Assembly: GCA_017554335.1 (NCBI GenBank)
Contig: JAFZIO010000058.1
Location: forward strand, 1-53,628
Length of the DNA: 53,628 bases
From: Bacteroidales bacterium
GTDB taxonomy: Bacteria; Bacteroidota; Bacteroidia; Bacteroidales; UBA932
Reading direction: 5' to 3'
Below, piece by piece: positions 7,324 through 18,869 of the stretch. Both the position numbers and the translations under genes were made by a program. Numbering within the stretch: position 1 is the stretch's first letter; the number at the start of each line of letters is the position of its first letter. The notes beneath the pieces are model-generated. The model searched no databases. It was not told where the DNA came from and saw only the letters and a program-made list of their open reading frames with translations.

Positions 7324-8734
7324 TGCCTATAATGCGCTGCGCAAGGGCCACCACTTCCGCTGCAAGCGCCTCCGCCTCGGCGGCCGTAGGGGCCTCGGAG
7401 TAGATGCGGATGATGGGCTCGGTGTTGGAGCGGCGCAGATGCACCCAGCGGCGGGAGGCTTCGAAATCTATCTTCACGCCGTCTATGGTGTTCACCTTTT
7501 CGTCCTTGTAGTGCTCCTTCATCTCGTCCAGGATGCGGTCTATCATGGCCTTGTCGCTCAGGTCGATGCGGTTCTTGGCGATGAAATACGGAGGCAGGGT
7601 GGCCTTGTAGGCGCTGGCGCTCAGCTTCTTGTGTGCCAGCTGGCTGAGGAAGAGGGCCACGCCCACCATGGCGTCGCGTCCGCAGTGGGAAGCGGGATAG
7701 ATGACGCCTCCGTTGCCTTCGCCGCCGATAAGGGCGCCCACCTTGTGCATCAGGGTGGTCACGTTAACCTCGCCCACGGCAGATGCGTAATAGGTGCCGC
7801 CGTGCGCCTCGGTGACGTCGCGCAGGGCGCGGCTGGAGCTGAGGTTGGAAACGGTATAAAGGGGCTTGACGCCGCGCTTTACGGCATCGTCCAGCAGATA
7901 ATCGGCCACGGCAACGAGGGTGTACTCCTCCACGAAGGGCTCTCCGTTCTCGCAGATGAAGGCCAGACGGTCCACGTCGGGGTCGACGCTCACGCCGAGG
8001 TCGGCCTTCTCGCGCACGACGGTCTCGCTCAGCTCCACAAGGTTCTGGGGCAGCGGCTCCGGGTTGTGCGCGAAGTCGCCGGTAGGATTGCCGTTGAGGG
8101 TTATGCACTTGACGCCCAGGCGCTTGAGCAGGCGGGGCATGATGATGCCGCCGACGGAGTTGATGGCATCCAGCACTACCGTAAAGCCGGCGGCCTTGAT
8201 AGCCTCGACATCCACGGCCTCCAGCTTGAGCACCGAGTCTATATGTTCATCTGTGAAATCGTGGTCCTCGATGGCGCCGATTTCATCCACGGGGGCGAAA
8301 TCGAAGTCTCCGCTCTCCGCGCAGTCGAGTATAGCCTGTCCCTGGACGGCAGTGAGGAACTCTCCGTGCTCGTTGAGGAGCTTGAGGGCGTTCCACTGGC
8401 GGGGGTTGTGGCTGGCGGTTATGATGATGCCTCCGTCGGCCTTGCTGAACGTTACCGCAAGCTCGGTAGTAGGGGTGCTGGCGAAGCCGCAGCGCACCAC
8501 GTCTACGCCGCAGGCAATGAGGGTGCCGATTACCAGCTGCTCGACCATCTCGCCGCTGATTCGGGCGTCGCGGCCCACGACCACCTTGTAGCGGTCGCCG
8601 AAGGGCTGCTTGCGCTCCTTGAGGCATTTGCAATATGCATAAGTAAACTTGACGATGTCGACGGGGGTGAGATTGTCCCCGGTGGGGCCTCCGATCGTAC
8701 CACGGATGCCGGAAATAGATTTAATCAGTGCCAT
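7316..8734 (-). CDS. glmM: Phosphoglucosamine mutase-type phosphohexomutase
   Basis: A 472-aa alpha-D-phosphohexomutase. The four family signatures are present in order: the active-site serine loop TASHNPRQWN (about 101-110), metal loop DPDVDR (about 249-254), sugar-specificity loop EGNGG (about 338) and phosphate-binding RRSNTEP (about 434). GlmM converts glucosamine-6-phosphate to glucosamine-1-phosphate for UDP-GlcNAc; the GlmM assignment rests on length and family habit in Bacteroidota, and other hexose phosphates cannot be excluded. The start MALIKSISGIRG is chosen because the promoter at 8752-8782 lies over the earlier in-frame start. First gene of an operon with a NamZ-like gene and an SGNH lipoprotein, which fits a cell-wall role. 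A second phosphohexomutase lies at 22552-24213. Confidence 0.88.
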   Translation of the reverse strand: MALIKSISGIRGTIGGPTGDNLTPVDIVKFTYAYCKCLKERKQPFGDRYKVVVGRDARISGEMVEQLVIGTLIACGVDVVRCGFASTPTTELAVTFSKADGGIIITASHNPRQWNALKLLNEHGEFLTAVQGQAILDCAESGDFDFAPVDEIGAIEDHDFTDEHIDSVLKLEAVDVEAIKAAGFTVVLDAINSVGGIIMPRLLKRLGVKCITLNGNPTGDFAHNPEPLPQNLVELSETVVREKADLGVSVDPDVDRLAFICENGEPFVEEYTLVAVADYLLDDAVKRGVKPLYTVSNLSSSRALRDVTEAHGGTYYASAVGEVNVTTLMHKVGALIGGEGNGGVIYPASHCGRDAMVGVALFLSQLAHKKLSASAYKATLPPYFIAKNRIDLSDKAMIDRILDEMKEHYKDEKVNTIDGVKIDFEASRRWVHLRRSNTEPIIRIYSEAPTAAEAEALAAEVVALAQRIIGNV

Positions 8735-8751
8735 ACGCTCGTGTAATTGCA

Positions 8752-8782
8752 CAAATTTAACTATTATTGTTTAACTTTACAA
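8752..8782 (-). promoter_or_regulatory. Promoter of the glmM operon
   Basis: TTG (8780-8782), 20 nt, TAAATTTG (8752-8759) on the minus strand. The transcript should start near 8746, leaving a leader of about 12 nt before the ATG at 8734. This decides the start codon. Confidence 0.8.
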
Positions 8783-8783
8783 C

Positions 8784-10148
8784 ATGAAACAGTATATTGA
8801 AGAGAACAAAGAGCGCTTTTTCGAGGAGCTTTTCTCCATGCTGCGCATACCTTCCGTAAGTGCCAAAGCCGAACACAAAGCCGACATGTACGCATGCGCC
8901 GACAGGCTGTGCGAACTGCTGATGGAGGCGGGTGCCGACAGCGCCGCCGTCTATGAAACCGACGGACACCCGGTGGTCTTCGGGCAGAAGACCATTGACC
9001 CCTCCGCCCGCACCGTACTGGTCTACGGCCACTACGACGTGCAGCCGGCGGAGCCGCTGGAGAAATGGCGCACGGACCCCTTCGAACCCGTCATCGGCCC
9101 CGACGCCACCGGCCAGGAGGCAATCTGGGGACGCGGTGCCAACGACGACAAGGGCCAGCTCTTCATGCATATAAAGGCCTTCGAGTTCCTGCTCCGTACC
9201 GGCCAGCTGAAGCATAACGTAAAGTTCATTTTCGAGGGCGAGGAAGAAATAGGCAGCCCGTCACTTCCTGCCTGGATCAAGGCCCACAAGAAGCTGCTGG
9301 CAGCGGACATCTGCCTGGTGAGCGACACCACCATGATAAGCGAAAAGGTGCCCTCGATCAACTGCGGCATGCGCGGTCTGAGCTATCTGGAGGTGAAGGT
9401 CGTGGGGCCGAACAAGGACCTGCATTCCGGCCATTACGGCGGCGCCGTCGCCAATCCCATCCAGGTGCTGTGCGAGATGATCTCCACCCTTATTGACGCC
9501 GACGGCCGCGTGACCGTCCCCGGTTTCTACGACAAGGTCGTGGAGCTTTCCCGCGCCGACCGCAGGCTGCTGGCCAAAGCCCCCTTCGACATGAAGGAAT
9601 ACAAGGAATTCCTGGACATAGACGCCGTACGCGGCGAGAAAGGATACACTACCCTGGAGCGCACCGGAATACGCCCCTGCCTGGACGTCTGCGGCATCTG
9701 GGGCGGCTACACGGGAGAAGGAGCCAAGACAGTGCTGCCAAGCGAAGCTCACGCGAAGATCTCCATGCGCCTGGTGCCGAACCAGCGCAGCGGCGAGATT
9801 ACCAGGTTGTTCGCGAAGCACTTCAAGGCCATCGCGCCCAAGTGCGTCAAGGTGGAAGTCAAGCCCTGCGAAGGAGGCGACGGCTTCCTCATCCCCATAA
9901 GCAGCAGCGCCTACAAGGCAGCAAGCCGCGCAATCGCGGAAGTTTACGGCATAGAGCCCGTTCCCTCACGCGGCGGCGGCAGCATCGCCGTGCTGGCCGA
10001 GGTACAAAAAATCCTCGGCATAGACCCGTTGCTGATGGGATTCGGCCTGGAGCGTGATACAATACATTCCCCCAACGAAAGCTATCTGCTGAAGCAATTC
10101 TTCGGGGGAATGGAAAGTATAGCGCTATTCTATAAGTACTGGGACTAA
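8784..10148 (+). CDS. M20-family metallopeptidase (dipeptidase)
   Basis: A 454-aa cytoplasmic M20 peptidase, a family that uses two metal ions to hydrolyse dipeptides or related amides. Motifs in order: YGHYDVQP near residue 80 (His and Asp metal site), GRGANDDKGQ near 116 (bridging Asp), EGEEEIGSPS near 152 (catalytic Glu pair), HSGHYGG near 213 in the lid domain start, and DTIHSPNE near 430 (last metal His). No signal peptide is seen. It is transcribed away from glmM from a 50-bp divergent region, and its stop codon overlaps that of tig by 4 nt on the other strand. The closest named relatives are Bacteroidota dipeptidases; the exact substrate cannot be read from sequence. Confidence 0.92.
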   Translation: MKQYIEENKERFFEELFSMLRIPSVSAKAEHKADMYACADRLCELLMEAGADSAAVYETDGHPVVFGQKTIDPSARTVLVYGHYDVQPAEPLEKWRTDPFEPVIGPDATGQEAIWGRGANDDKGQLFMHIKAFEFLLRTGQLKHNVKFIFEGEEEIGSPSLPAWIKAHKKLLAADICLVSDTTMISEKVPSINCGMRGLSYLEVKVVGPNKDLHSGHYGGAVANPIQVLCEMISTLIDADGRVTVPGFYDKVVELSRADRRLLAKAPFDMKEYKEFLDIDAVRGEKGYTTLERTGIRPCLDVCGIWGGYTGEGAKTVLPSEAHAKISMRLVPNQRSGEITRLFAKHFKAIAPKCVKVEVKPCEGGDGFLIPISSSAYKAASRAIAEVYGIEPVPSRGGGSIAVLAEVQKILGIDPLLMGFGLERDTIHSPNESYLLKQFFGGMESIALFYKYWD

Positions 10149-11155
10149 AGCTCCCTGAACTTCTCGGAGGTAATCTTCTTCTCCTTGAACTTGACGGTCT
10201 CCTTGATCTTGGCGATGACTTTGTTGTCCTCGACCTGCTCGGAGAGGCGCTCGAGCTGACGGCGGTCCTTGAGGATGTTGCCGACAGCCTCGGTAATCAT
10301 TTCCTCGGGGACGTTGCCCAGGCCGTACATTGCGTACTGGTATGATACATAAGCTTTTGCGGCCTCGTAGATATCGTCGTGCTCAACCTTGAAGCCGAAC
10401 TTCTGCATCAGGCTGCCGCGGACCAGCTGCCACTTGAAGTCCTCGCAGAATCCTGCGAAATCCTTCTCGATATCCTCTTTGCTGATCTTGCCCTGGTTTG
10501 CGACGAACAGCCACCTCTTGAGGAAGTCCTCGGGGAGCTTCACGCCGGCCTTGGTCACATAGAAATCGCGGATATCCTTGCTCAGGCGCCACTCGGCCTC
10601 CTGCTTGTGCTCCTCCTTAAGGCGCTCGGTAACTTCCTTCTCAATCTCCTCGTCGCTCTTAACCTCGGGATTCTCCTGGTCCTTGTTGCGCTCCTCGTAG
10701 TACTTCTTGACATTCTCAATAGCGGATGCCTTCTCCTTTGCGGAGGTGCTGATGCTGTACTTCACAATCTCGTCGCTCTCCTCTACCTCAACCTTGACCT
10801 CGGGGGAAAGGGCTGCATCGAACACAAAAGTGAAAGAGTTGCCTTCTGCCCACTCGATCTCGGGCTGATTGTTCTCGCTGCCGAGAGGCTCGCCCAGAAG
10901 ATGCAGGCCGTTATCGTTTATATATTTGTCCAGGGATGATGTGACGACGTCGTTGACCGCATCCACAAGCACATGCTCGCCATATACCCTCTTGATAAGG
11001 GATGCGGGCACCATGCCCTTGCGGAAGCCCTTGAATTCTGCTGTACGCCTGCGCTCTGCAAGCTTCTTGTGCACTTCTTCCGCGTAATCCTCGGGAGCCA
11101 CCTCAACGGTAAGCTCAATGTTAAGATCGTCGATTTGTTTCTTTGTAAGATTCAT
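10145..11155 (-). CDS. tig: Trigger factor lacking an evident PPIase domain
   Basis: Ribosome-bound chaperone for nascent chains. The ribosome-docking signature GFRKGMVP is at 43-50 and the N-terminal domain runs to about 125. The substrate-binding C-terminal domain is recognisable from about 150 on (RLSKDIRDFYVTKAG, then LPEDFLKRWL). At 336 residues the protein is about 100 residues shorter than the usual 430-450, and the missing part corresponds to the FKBP-like PPIase domain: after the N domain the sequence passes straight into a charged helical segment. The frame is intact, so this is a shortened architecture and not a frameshift. Last gene of the gyrB operon, 4 nt after the PgpH-like gene. 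Confidence 0.9.
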   Translation of the reverse strand: MNLTKKQIDDLNIELTVEVAPEDYAEEVHKKLAERRRTAEFKGFRKGMVPASLIKRVYGEHVLVDAVNDVVTSSLDKYINDNGLHLLGEPLGSENNQPEIEWAEGNSFTFVFDAALSPEVKVEVEESDEIVKYSISTSAKEKASAIENVKKYYEERNKDQENPEVKSDEEIEKEVTERLKEEHKQEAEWRLSKDIRDFYVTKAGVKLPEDFLKRWLFVANQGKISKEDIEKDFAGFCEDFKWQLVRGSLMQKFGFKVEHDDIYEAAKAYVSYQYAMYGLGNVPEEMITEAVGNILKDRRQLERLSEQVEDNKVIAKIKETVKFKEKKITSEKFREL

Positions 11156-11159
11156 AATA

Positions 11160-13163
11160 CTATTTAAAATTTAAAAATTTCTTTCGGGTAGCAGGATAGG
11201 CGACGCGCCCGTGATGCATCTGGGCCAGATACACCTTGATTGCCTGCTTGACTTCGTTAAGCTCCTTGATTGTTATTTCCGCATTCAGCAGCTGTCCCTG
11301 ATCCACCTTGCCCTGGACTATCTTCTCCACGAAGGCGGAGAATGCCTCGGGGGTGTACTCGTTGAGCGTGCGGGAGGCTGCTTCTATGCTGTCGCACAGC
11401 ATAAGGACGACCTGTTCCTTTGTAGTAGGAGCCGGGCCCGGATAAGTGAATGCAGCCTTATCTTCCGGACTGCCCTTGGCGGCCAGATGCTTGCCCCAGA
11501 AATAACCGGTAACTGTGGTGCCGTGATGCGTGCGGATGAAATCCACCACTATATCGGGCAGCCTCAGTTTGCGGGCCATCTCGACTCCGTCGGACACATG
11601 CTTGATAATATCCTCGGCGCTCTGCTTGGGCTCAAGGTTGGTGTGGTACTTCTGGTCTTCGGACTTGTTCAGCAGGGATTCGTTCTCTACGAAGCAGATG
11701 GGGTTGTTCATCTTGCCTATGTCGTGATACAAGGCTCCCACCCTGAGCAAAAACGGGTTGGCGTCGATTGCGCGAGCGGCCGCATCGGCCATGTTCATTA
11801 CCTGGAGGGAGTGCTGGAAGGTGCCGGGCGCCTTCTGCTCCAGTTCCCTGAGTATCGGAGATGAAGTGTCAGCCAGCTCGGCGAGGCGGGAATTGGACAC
11901 CAGGTTGAATATCTTCTCGAAGAGATATATCAGCGGATAGCCGGCGACCGCGAGGAATGAGGCGATAAGGAGACGCAGGAGGTCCGGCAGCACAGGCGTA
12001 TGGATTGCGCCCGCAAGATGCAGGGCTATGTACGTCAAACCCATGGCCAGGAAATTGATAAGGGCCAGCATGAACTGCTTCCAACCCTGTACCAGGTAGC
12101 GCGATGCGTAAATGGACACCATGCCGCCGGCGAGGAAAATGACGAACAGAACTGCGCCGTGGTCGGCATATACCAGCAAAGGCAGTAGCGACACTATATA
12201 TACCGGCACTATAACACGGGCGCGCACGAAGGCTTGCAGATACAGGGCGGCCAGCGTGAGCGGAGTCAGGAAAAGCCAGGCGGAATTTATCCTGGATATC
12301 AGGGTAATAGCTACCGAGCAAAGGGTGAATACGAAGACCAGATAGTAATACCTGATGTCGTCGAAGAAACTCTTCCCGGAGAACAAGATTGCCAGGAAGA
12401 AGAGGAACACCATCATAAAGGCAACCATGACGTTGCCGAGTATGCTGAGATATGCCTGGCCGGAAGAGCCGACGTTGTTTTCGTACTCCTTCTTGTAAGA
12501 ATCGAGTATCTGGGCGATTTCTGCCGTAACCACTTCCCCGTTGGAGACAATAAGCTGGCCTGCTGATATATAACCTCCTGTCGGAGAAATACGGCTGATG
12601 GCTTCAGCGCTCACAGCTTCGGAAGTTTTAGCGTCATAAACCAGATTGGGGATTATAAGGCCGTAAACGCCATGGGCCTTGAGCAGAGAATCCGGAACCT
12701 CGGCCATTAGCATCTCGCGGGCCTGGGATATGCCGAGCACCTCGGAAGACGGTACCTTCACCGCCCTCTTGTCTTTCTGCACGTATATGATTTCTACATG
12801 CTCAGGGACCTCGTCGTCTGCGAGCACCCCCTTCTCCATTATATTTCTGAGAGCACCGGTAACTACGGGCTTCATGGCTCCGAGTTCAAGCGCTTCGGCA
12901 GCCGAAAGGCTGGATGCGGTAACGGCGGCAGAATACTTATAATACGGAACACGTGCCCCCTGAGCCTTCTCCATCTCTTCCTGGATCTGTTCCGAAGTCT
13001 TGTAGATGGGGAAATCGAACTGGGCGAACAGGGTCTCGTACTTCCAAATAGAGCCTTTCTTATAGTCATAGCTGAATTTGGCAGTACGCGGGGCGACTGC
13101 TGCAATCAGGGCTGCTACCAGAAGCAGAGGCAGGAACTTATCTAAACGGGCTGTCAGTCTCAC
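11160..13163 (-). CDS. 7TM-HD domain protein (PgpH-like, probable cyclic-di-AMP phosphodiesterase)
   Basis: The 667-aa membrane protein has the architecture of PgpH: an N-terminal membrane anchor (about 9-28), an extracytoplasmic 7TMR-HDED domain (about 40-265), a multi-span membrane block (about 275-450) and a cytoplasmic HD phosphohydrolase domain. The HD signature is YHDIGKMNNP near residue 480, with later histidines in KHVSDGVEMA and RTHHGTTV. Characterised members hydrolyse c-di-AMP; activity here is inferred from the family. The start is GTG and overlaps the end of the SDR gene by 26 nt. It sits in the gyrB operon between the SDR and tig. Confidence 0.9.
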   Translation of the reverse strand: MRLTARLDKFLPLLLVAALIAAVAPRTAKFSYDYKKGSIWKYETLFAQFDFPIYKTSEQIQEEMEKAQGARVPYYKYSAAVTASSLSAAEALELGAMKPVVTGALRNIMEKGVLADDEVPEHVEIIYVQKDKRAVKVPSSEVLGISQAREMLMAEVPDSLLKAHGVYGLIIPNLVYDAKTSEAVSAEAISRISPTGGYISAGQLIVSNGEVVTAEIAQILDSYKKEYENNVGSSGQAYLSILGNVMVAFMMVFLFFLAILFSGKSFFDDIRYYYLVFVFTLCSVAITLISRINSAWLFLTPLTLAALYLQAFVRARVIVPVYIVSLLPLLVYADHGAVLFVIFLAGGMVSIYASRYLVQGWKQFMLALINFLAMGLTYIALHLAGAIHTPVLPDLLRLLIASFLAVAGYPLIYLFEKIFNLVSNSRLAELADTSSPILRELEQKAPGTFQHSLQVMNMADAAARAIDANPFLLRVGALYHDIGKMNNPICFVENESLLNKSEDQKYHTNLEPKQSAEDIIKHVSDGVEMARKLRLPDIVVDFIRTHHGTTVTGYFWGKHLAAKGSPEDKAAFTYPGPAPTTKEQVVLMLCDSIEAASRTLNEYTPEAFSAFVEKIVQGKVDQGQLLNAEITIKELNEVKQAIKVYLAQMHHGRVAYPATRKKFLNFK

Positions 13164-13961
13164 GTGCTATGTATTTGTATGTCAATTTGTCTGTCAGTCT
13201 GGGGAAGAGCCTGTGGGCCCAAACCGTTGCCTTTCCCAATCCGGTAAGGATAAGCTCGGACTTGCGTTTTGCAAGGCCGCGGGCCAGGTGGCGGGCGCAT
13301 TCTTCAGCACTCATAAGCTTGTCTTCGTCCAGCGGAGTCTCACCCTGCGCGCTTCCGTCGGCAGTCAGGGCGGCGTTGCGGACATTGGAAGATGTGTAAC
13401 CGGGGGCGAAAACCAGCACCCCGAGACCGTCCTTCATATGCTCTATGCGCAAGGTGTCCAGGAAACCGCGGATGGCGTATTTGGAGGAACTGTAGCCGGT
13501 ACGTGCGGGCAGCGCGGAATAACCGGCTATGCTGATGACCCCGACTACCTGCCCCTTGGTTTCAAGAAGATAGGGCAAGGCGTATTTTGTACAGTTGACG
13601 GTGCCCCAGAAGTTCACATCCATAAGGGAATGTATAACCTTGAGGTCCAGGTCCTTGAACATGGCCCTCATGGACAGTCCGGCATTGTTTACGAGTATGT
13701 CTATCCTGCCGAAGCGTTCTACCGCTGCATCAACCATCGCTTTGCAGTCATCTTCCACGGACACGTCGCAACGCACGCAGAGAACCTTGTCTGAAGGCCC
13801 GACCGAAGGGGCCAGCGACAACAGCTTGTCGTATGAGCGTGCAGACATCACCACCCTGGCGCCAAGGCTGCCGAAGAGCCTGCACGCAGCCAGACCTATG
13901 CCGGAGCTGGCACCGGTAACGATGATAACTTTGTCCTGGAAATATGATGGTAGATTCTTCA

Positions 13962-13962
<1 letters not shown>
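13138..13962 (-). CDS. SDR-family oxidoreductase, probable 3-keto-sphingoid or 3-ketocapnine reductase
   Basis: A 274-aa classical short-chain dehydrogenase. The cofactor motif TGASSGIG is at 16-23, NNAG is near 90, and the catalytic YSSSK is at about 155-160. The GTG start overlaps the stop of the upstream alpha-oxoamine synthase by one base (TAGTG), so the two are translationally coupled. That pairing is the basis for the functional proposal: an alpha-oxoamine synthase makes a 3-keto long-chain amine, and an SDR normally reduces the keto group next. The basic and aromatic C-terminus (AHRLFPRLTDKLTYKYIA) suggests membrane contact, as in ketosphinganine reductases. Membership of the SDR family is certain, the substrate is inferred. 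Confidence 0.8.
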
Positions 13963-17232
<3,270 letters not shown>

Positions 17233-17245
17233 TTAATAAAACTCG

Positions 17246-17253
17246 CAAATTTA
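17246..17253 (-). promoter_or_regulatory. -7 element of the gyrB operon
   Basis: TAAATTTG on the minus strand, about 19 nt before the gyrB ATG. It sits in the 36-bp gap between gyrB and the stop of the upstream barrel gene; no clear -33 TTG was found at the usual spacing. Confidence 0.5.
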
Positions 17254-17262
17254 CACAAAAAA

Positions 17263-18858
17263 TCACAAACTAAGGGTTATGCCGGCGATGACCGAAGGGC
17301 CGTACTGGCAGTACATGGGACTCTGCCTGACCTGATGGTTCAGCAAGTTGCTTCCCTTGAGCCAGACGCCCAGTTTATTGTTGAACTTATACTCGCCCCA
17401 TACGCCGAGGTCGAGATACCAGGGCAACTCCACGGTAGTGTCGTTCACCACGGCCGAACGGCTGGTAGACATATTTCCGGAGATACCGGCGTATATACGT
17501 TTCATCCAGTTGTAAGACGCCTTAAGGTCCGCCCTTACGGCCGCGGGCATGAACACCCTCTCTTCCACCCCTTCAGGCAGCCAGTTGTAATGAACTGCAC
17601 CCTGAACGTCTACGCGTTTGTTGCTCCATGCAAAATCCAGGTCTGCATGAAGCATGCCGAAGCTGTTGAATGTCAATGTCTCACCACCTGTGGCGCTTAC
17701 GGTCCATAGAGGTGCGTCCTCAACGAAGACATATCCCGCCTTGAGGTCTGCACGGAGACCGAAGCCGGTAAAGCCGCGGGCACCCAGATACAGGTCGGCA
17801 ATTTCCCGGACGGAACGGGGAGTTTCATAACTCATGAAATAGCGGTGAGCCATGGTTTTGTAATCCCAGTAGCTCAGCATGTTGTTCTGTCCCACAGCCC
17901 CGGCGTACAGTACCAGATGCCTGTCAAGAAGGCTGCAGTTTACTTTCAGGGCGGGACTTATATCGAGCACATTGGTATAATAGCTCTTCCAGCCCAGCCT
18001 GAATCCGGCCTCGAAATCCCATACTCCTTCACCGAACTGAACGCTGGGATGCCCTTCAAAACCGGTATAAGCATTGTTGTAAACGAAGTCCAGATCAAAT
18101 CCTACGCGCAGCCTTTCGCTAACATAAGGCAATACCATGAATGTTGCCTTCACATCGTGATCCTGCTGGGGAGCCCATCCCTCAAGCGTGTCGTTTACGT
18201 AACGGTATCTGACATCCGCCCTGTAGGTGAAGCCATAAGGCTCATCATTGCCTACGCTGACATGTGCGTAAGGAGCGTGCCCGATGGCGTTATGGTAAAG
18301 CTCGTGCCCGGTGAACAGGCCCTCGTACGCCAACTCGGCGCGAAGCACGGACCTGCCTATGTTGAAGCGGGTGTCCACGCCGGCGACGGGATTGAAATCC
18401 CAGCCGTTGTACAACGTACCCTTGTCGGCCACGAAAGTATCCTCCGCAATCTTCAGGTAGTTGCCGTAGAATCCCCTGCCGGTCGCAAATACATTCACGG
18501 CGGCGCGCTTGCGGTCCAGTGCGGACCATACCAGGTCCAGCTCGGGCTTGAGCACCCAGCCGGCACCTGCACGCAGGTACAATTTGCGTCCGTCATAAGC
18601 CCCGGCGGCCGGGGTAATCATCACGGAATACGGCGAGAATTCATATGCTCCCTTGTACGGGGACTCGAATACGGAGTAATCGAAATGATAGTTGAAGCGC
18701 AGCATGGAATCGGGGACCGTCATGGCCGGACCCTGCTTGGTGACGTCGTTTATACGGGTCTCGTACTCGTTTGTCACCTGCACCTCCGGATTAAGATTCT
18801 GGGCACCGAGTCCCAGAGGCAGGAGGAATGCTGCAATCAGTATGATGTGTCTTTTCAT
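17263..18858 (-). CDS. Outer-membrane beta-barrel protein, TonB-receptor-like, without plug
   Basis: A 531-aa secreted protein with signal peptide MKRHIILIAAFLLPLGLGAQ. The rest alternates aromatic and polar residues in long beta strands and ends in TLSL, with NLLNHQVRQSP just before, a tail common to TonB-dependent receptors of Bacteroidota. The N-terminal plug domain and a carboxypeptidase-like extension are missing, so it should not act as a classic TonB transporter by itself. It follows the TPR gene by 11 nt and the two are probably co-transcribed. A role as an assembly or transport partner of the TPR lipid-face protein is a guess. Family level is solid, function unknown. Confidence 0.75.
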   Translation of the reverse strand: MKRHIILIAAFLLPLGLGAQNLNPEVQVTNEYETRINDVTKQGPAMTVPDSMLRFNYHFDYSVFESPYKGAYEFSPYSVMITPAAGAYDGRKLYLRAGAGWVLKPELDLVWSALDRKRAAVNVFATGRGFYGNYLKIAEDTFVADKGTLYNGWDFNPVAGVDTRFNIGRSVLRAELAYEGLFTGHELYHNAIGHAPYAHVSVGNDEPYGFTYRADVRYRYVNDTLEGWAPQQDHDVKATFMVLPYVSERLRVGFDLDFVYNNAYTGFEGHPSVQFGEGVWDFEAGFRLGWKSYYTNVLDISPALKVNCSLLDRHLVLYAGAVGQNNMLSYWDYKTMAHRYFMSYETPRSVREIADLYLGARGFTGFGLRADLKAGYVFVEDAPLWTVSATGGETLTFNSFGMLHADLDFAWSNKRVDVQGAVHYNWLPEGVEERVFMPAAVRADLKASYNWMKRIYAGISGNMSTSRSAVVNDTTVELPWYLDLGVWGEYKFNNKLGVWLKGSNLLNHQVRQSPMYCQYGPSVIAGITLSL

Positions 18859-18869
18859 TTCCAGCGTAA

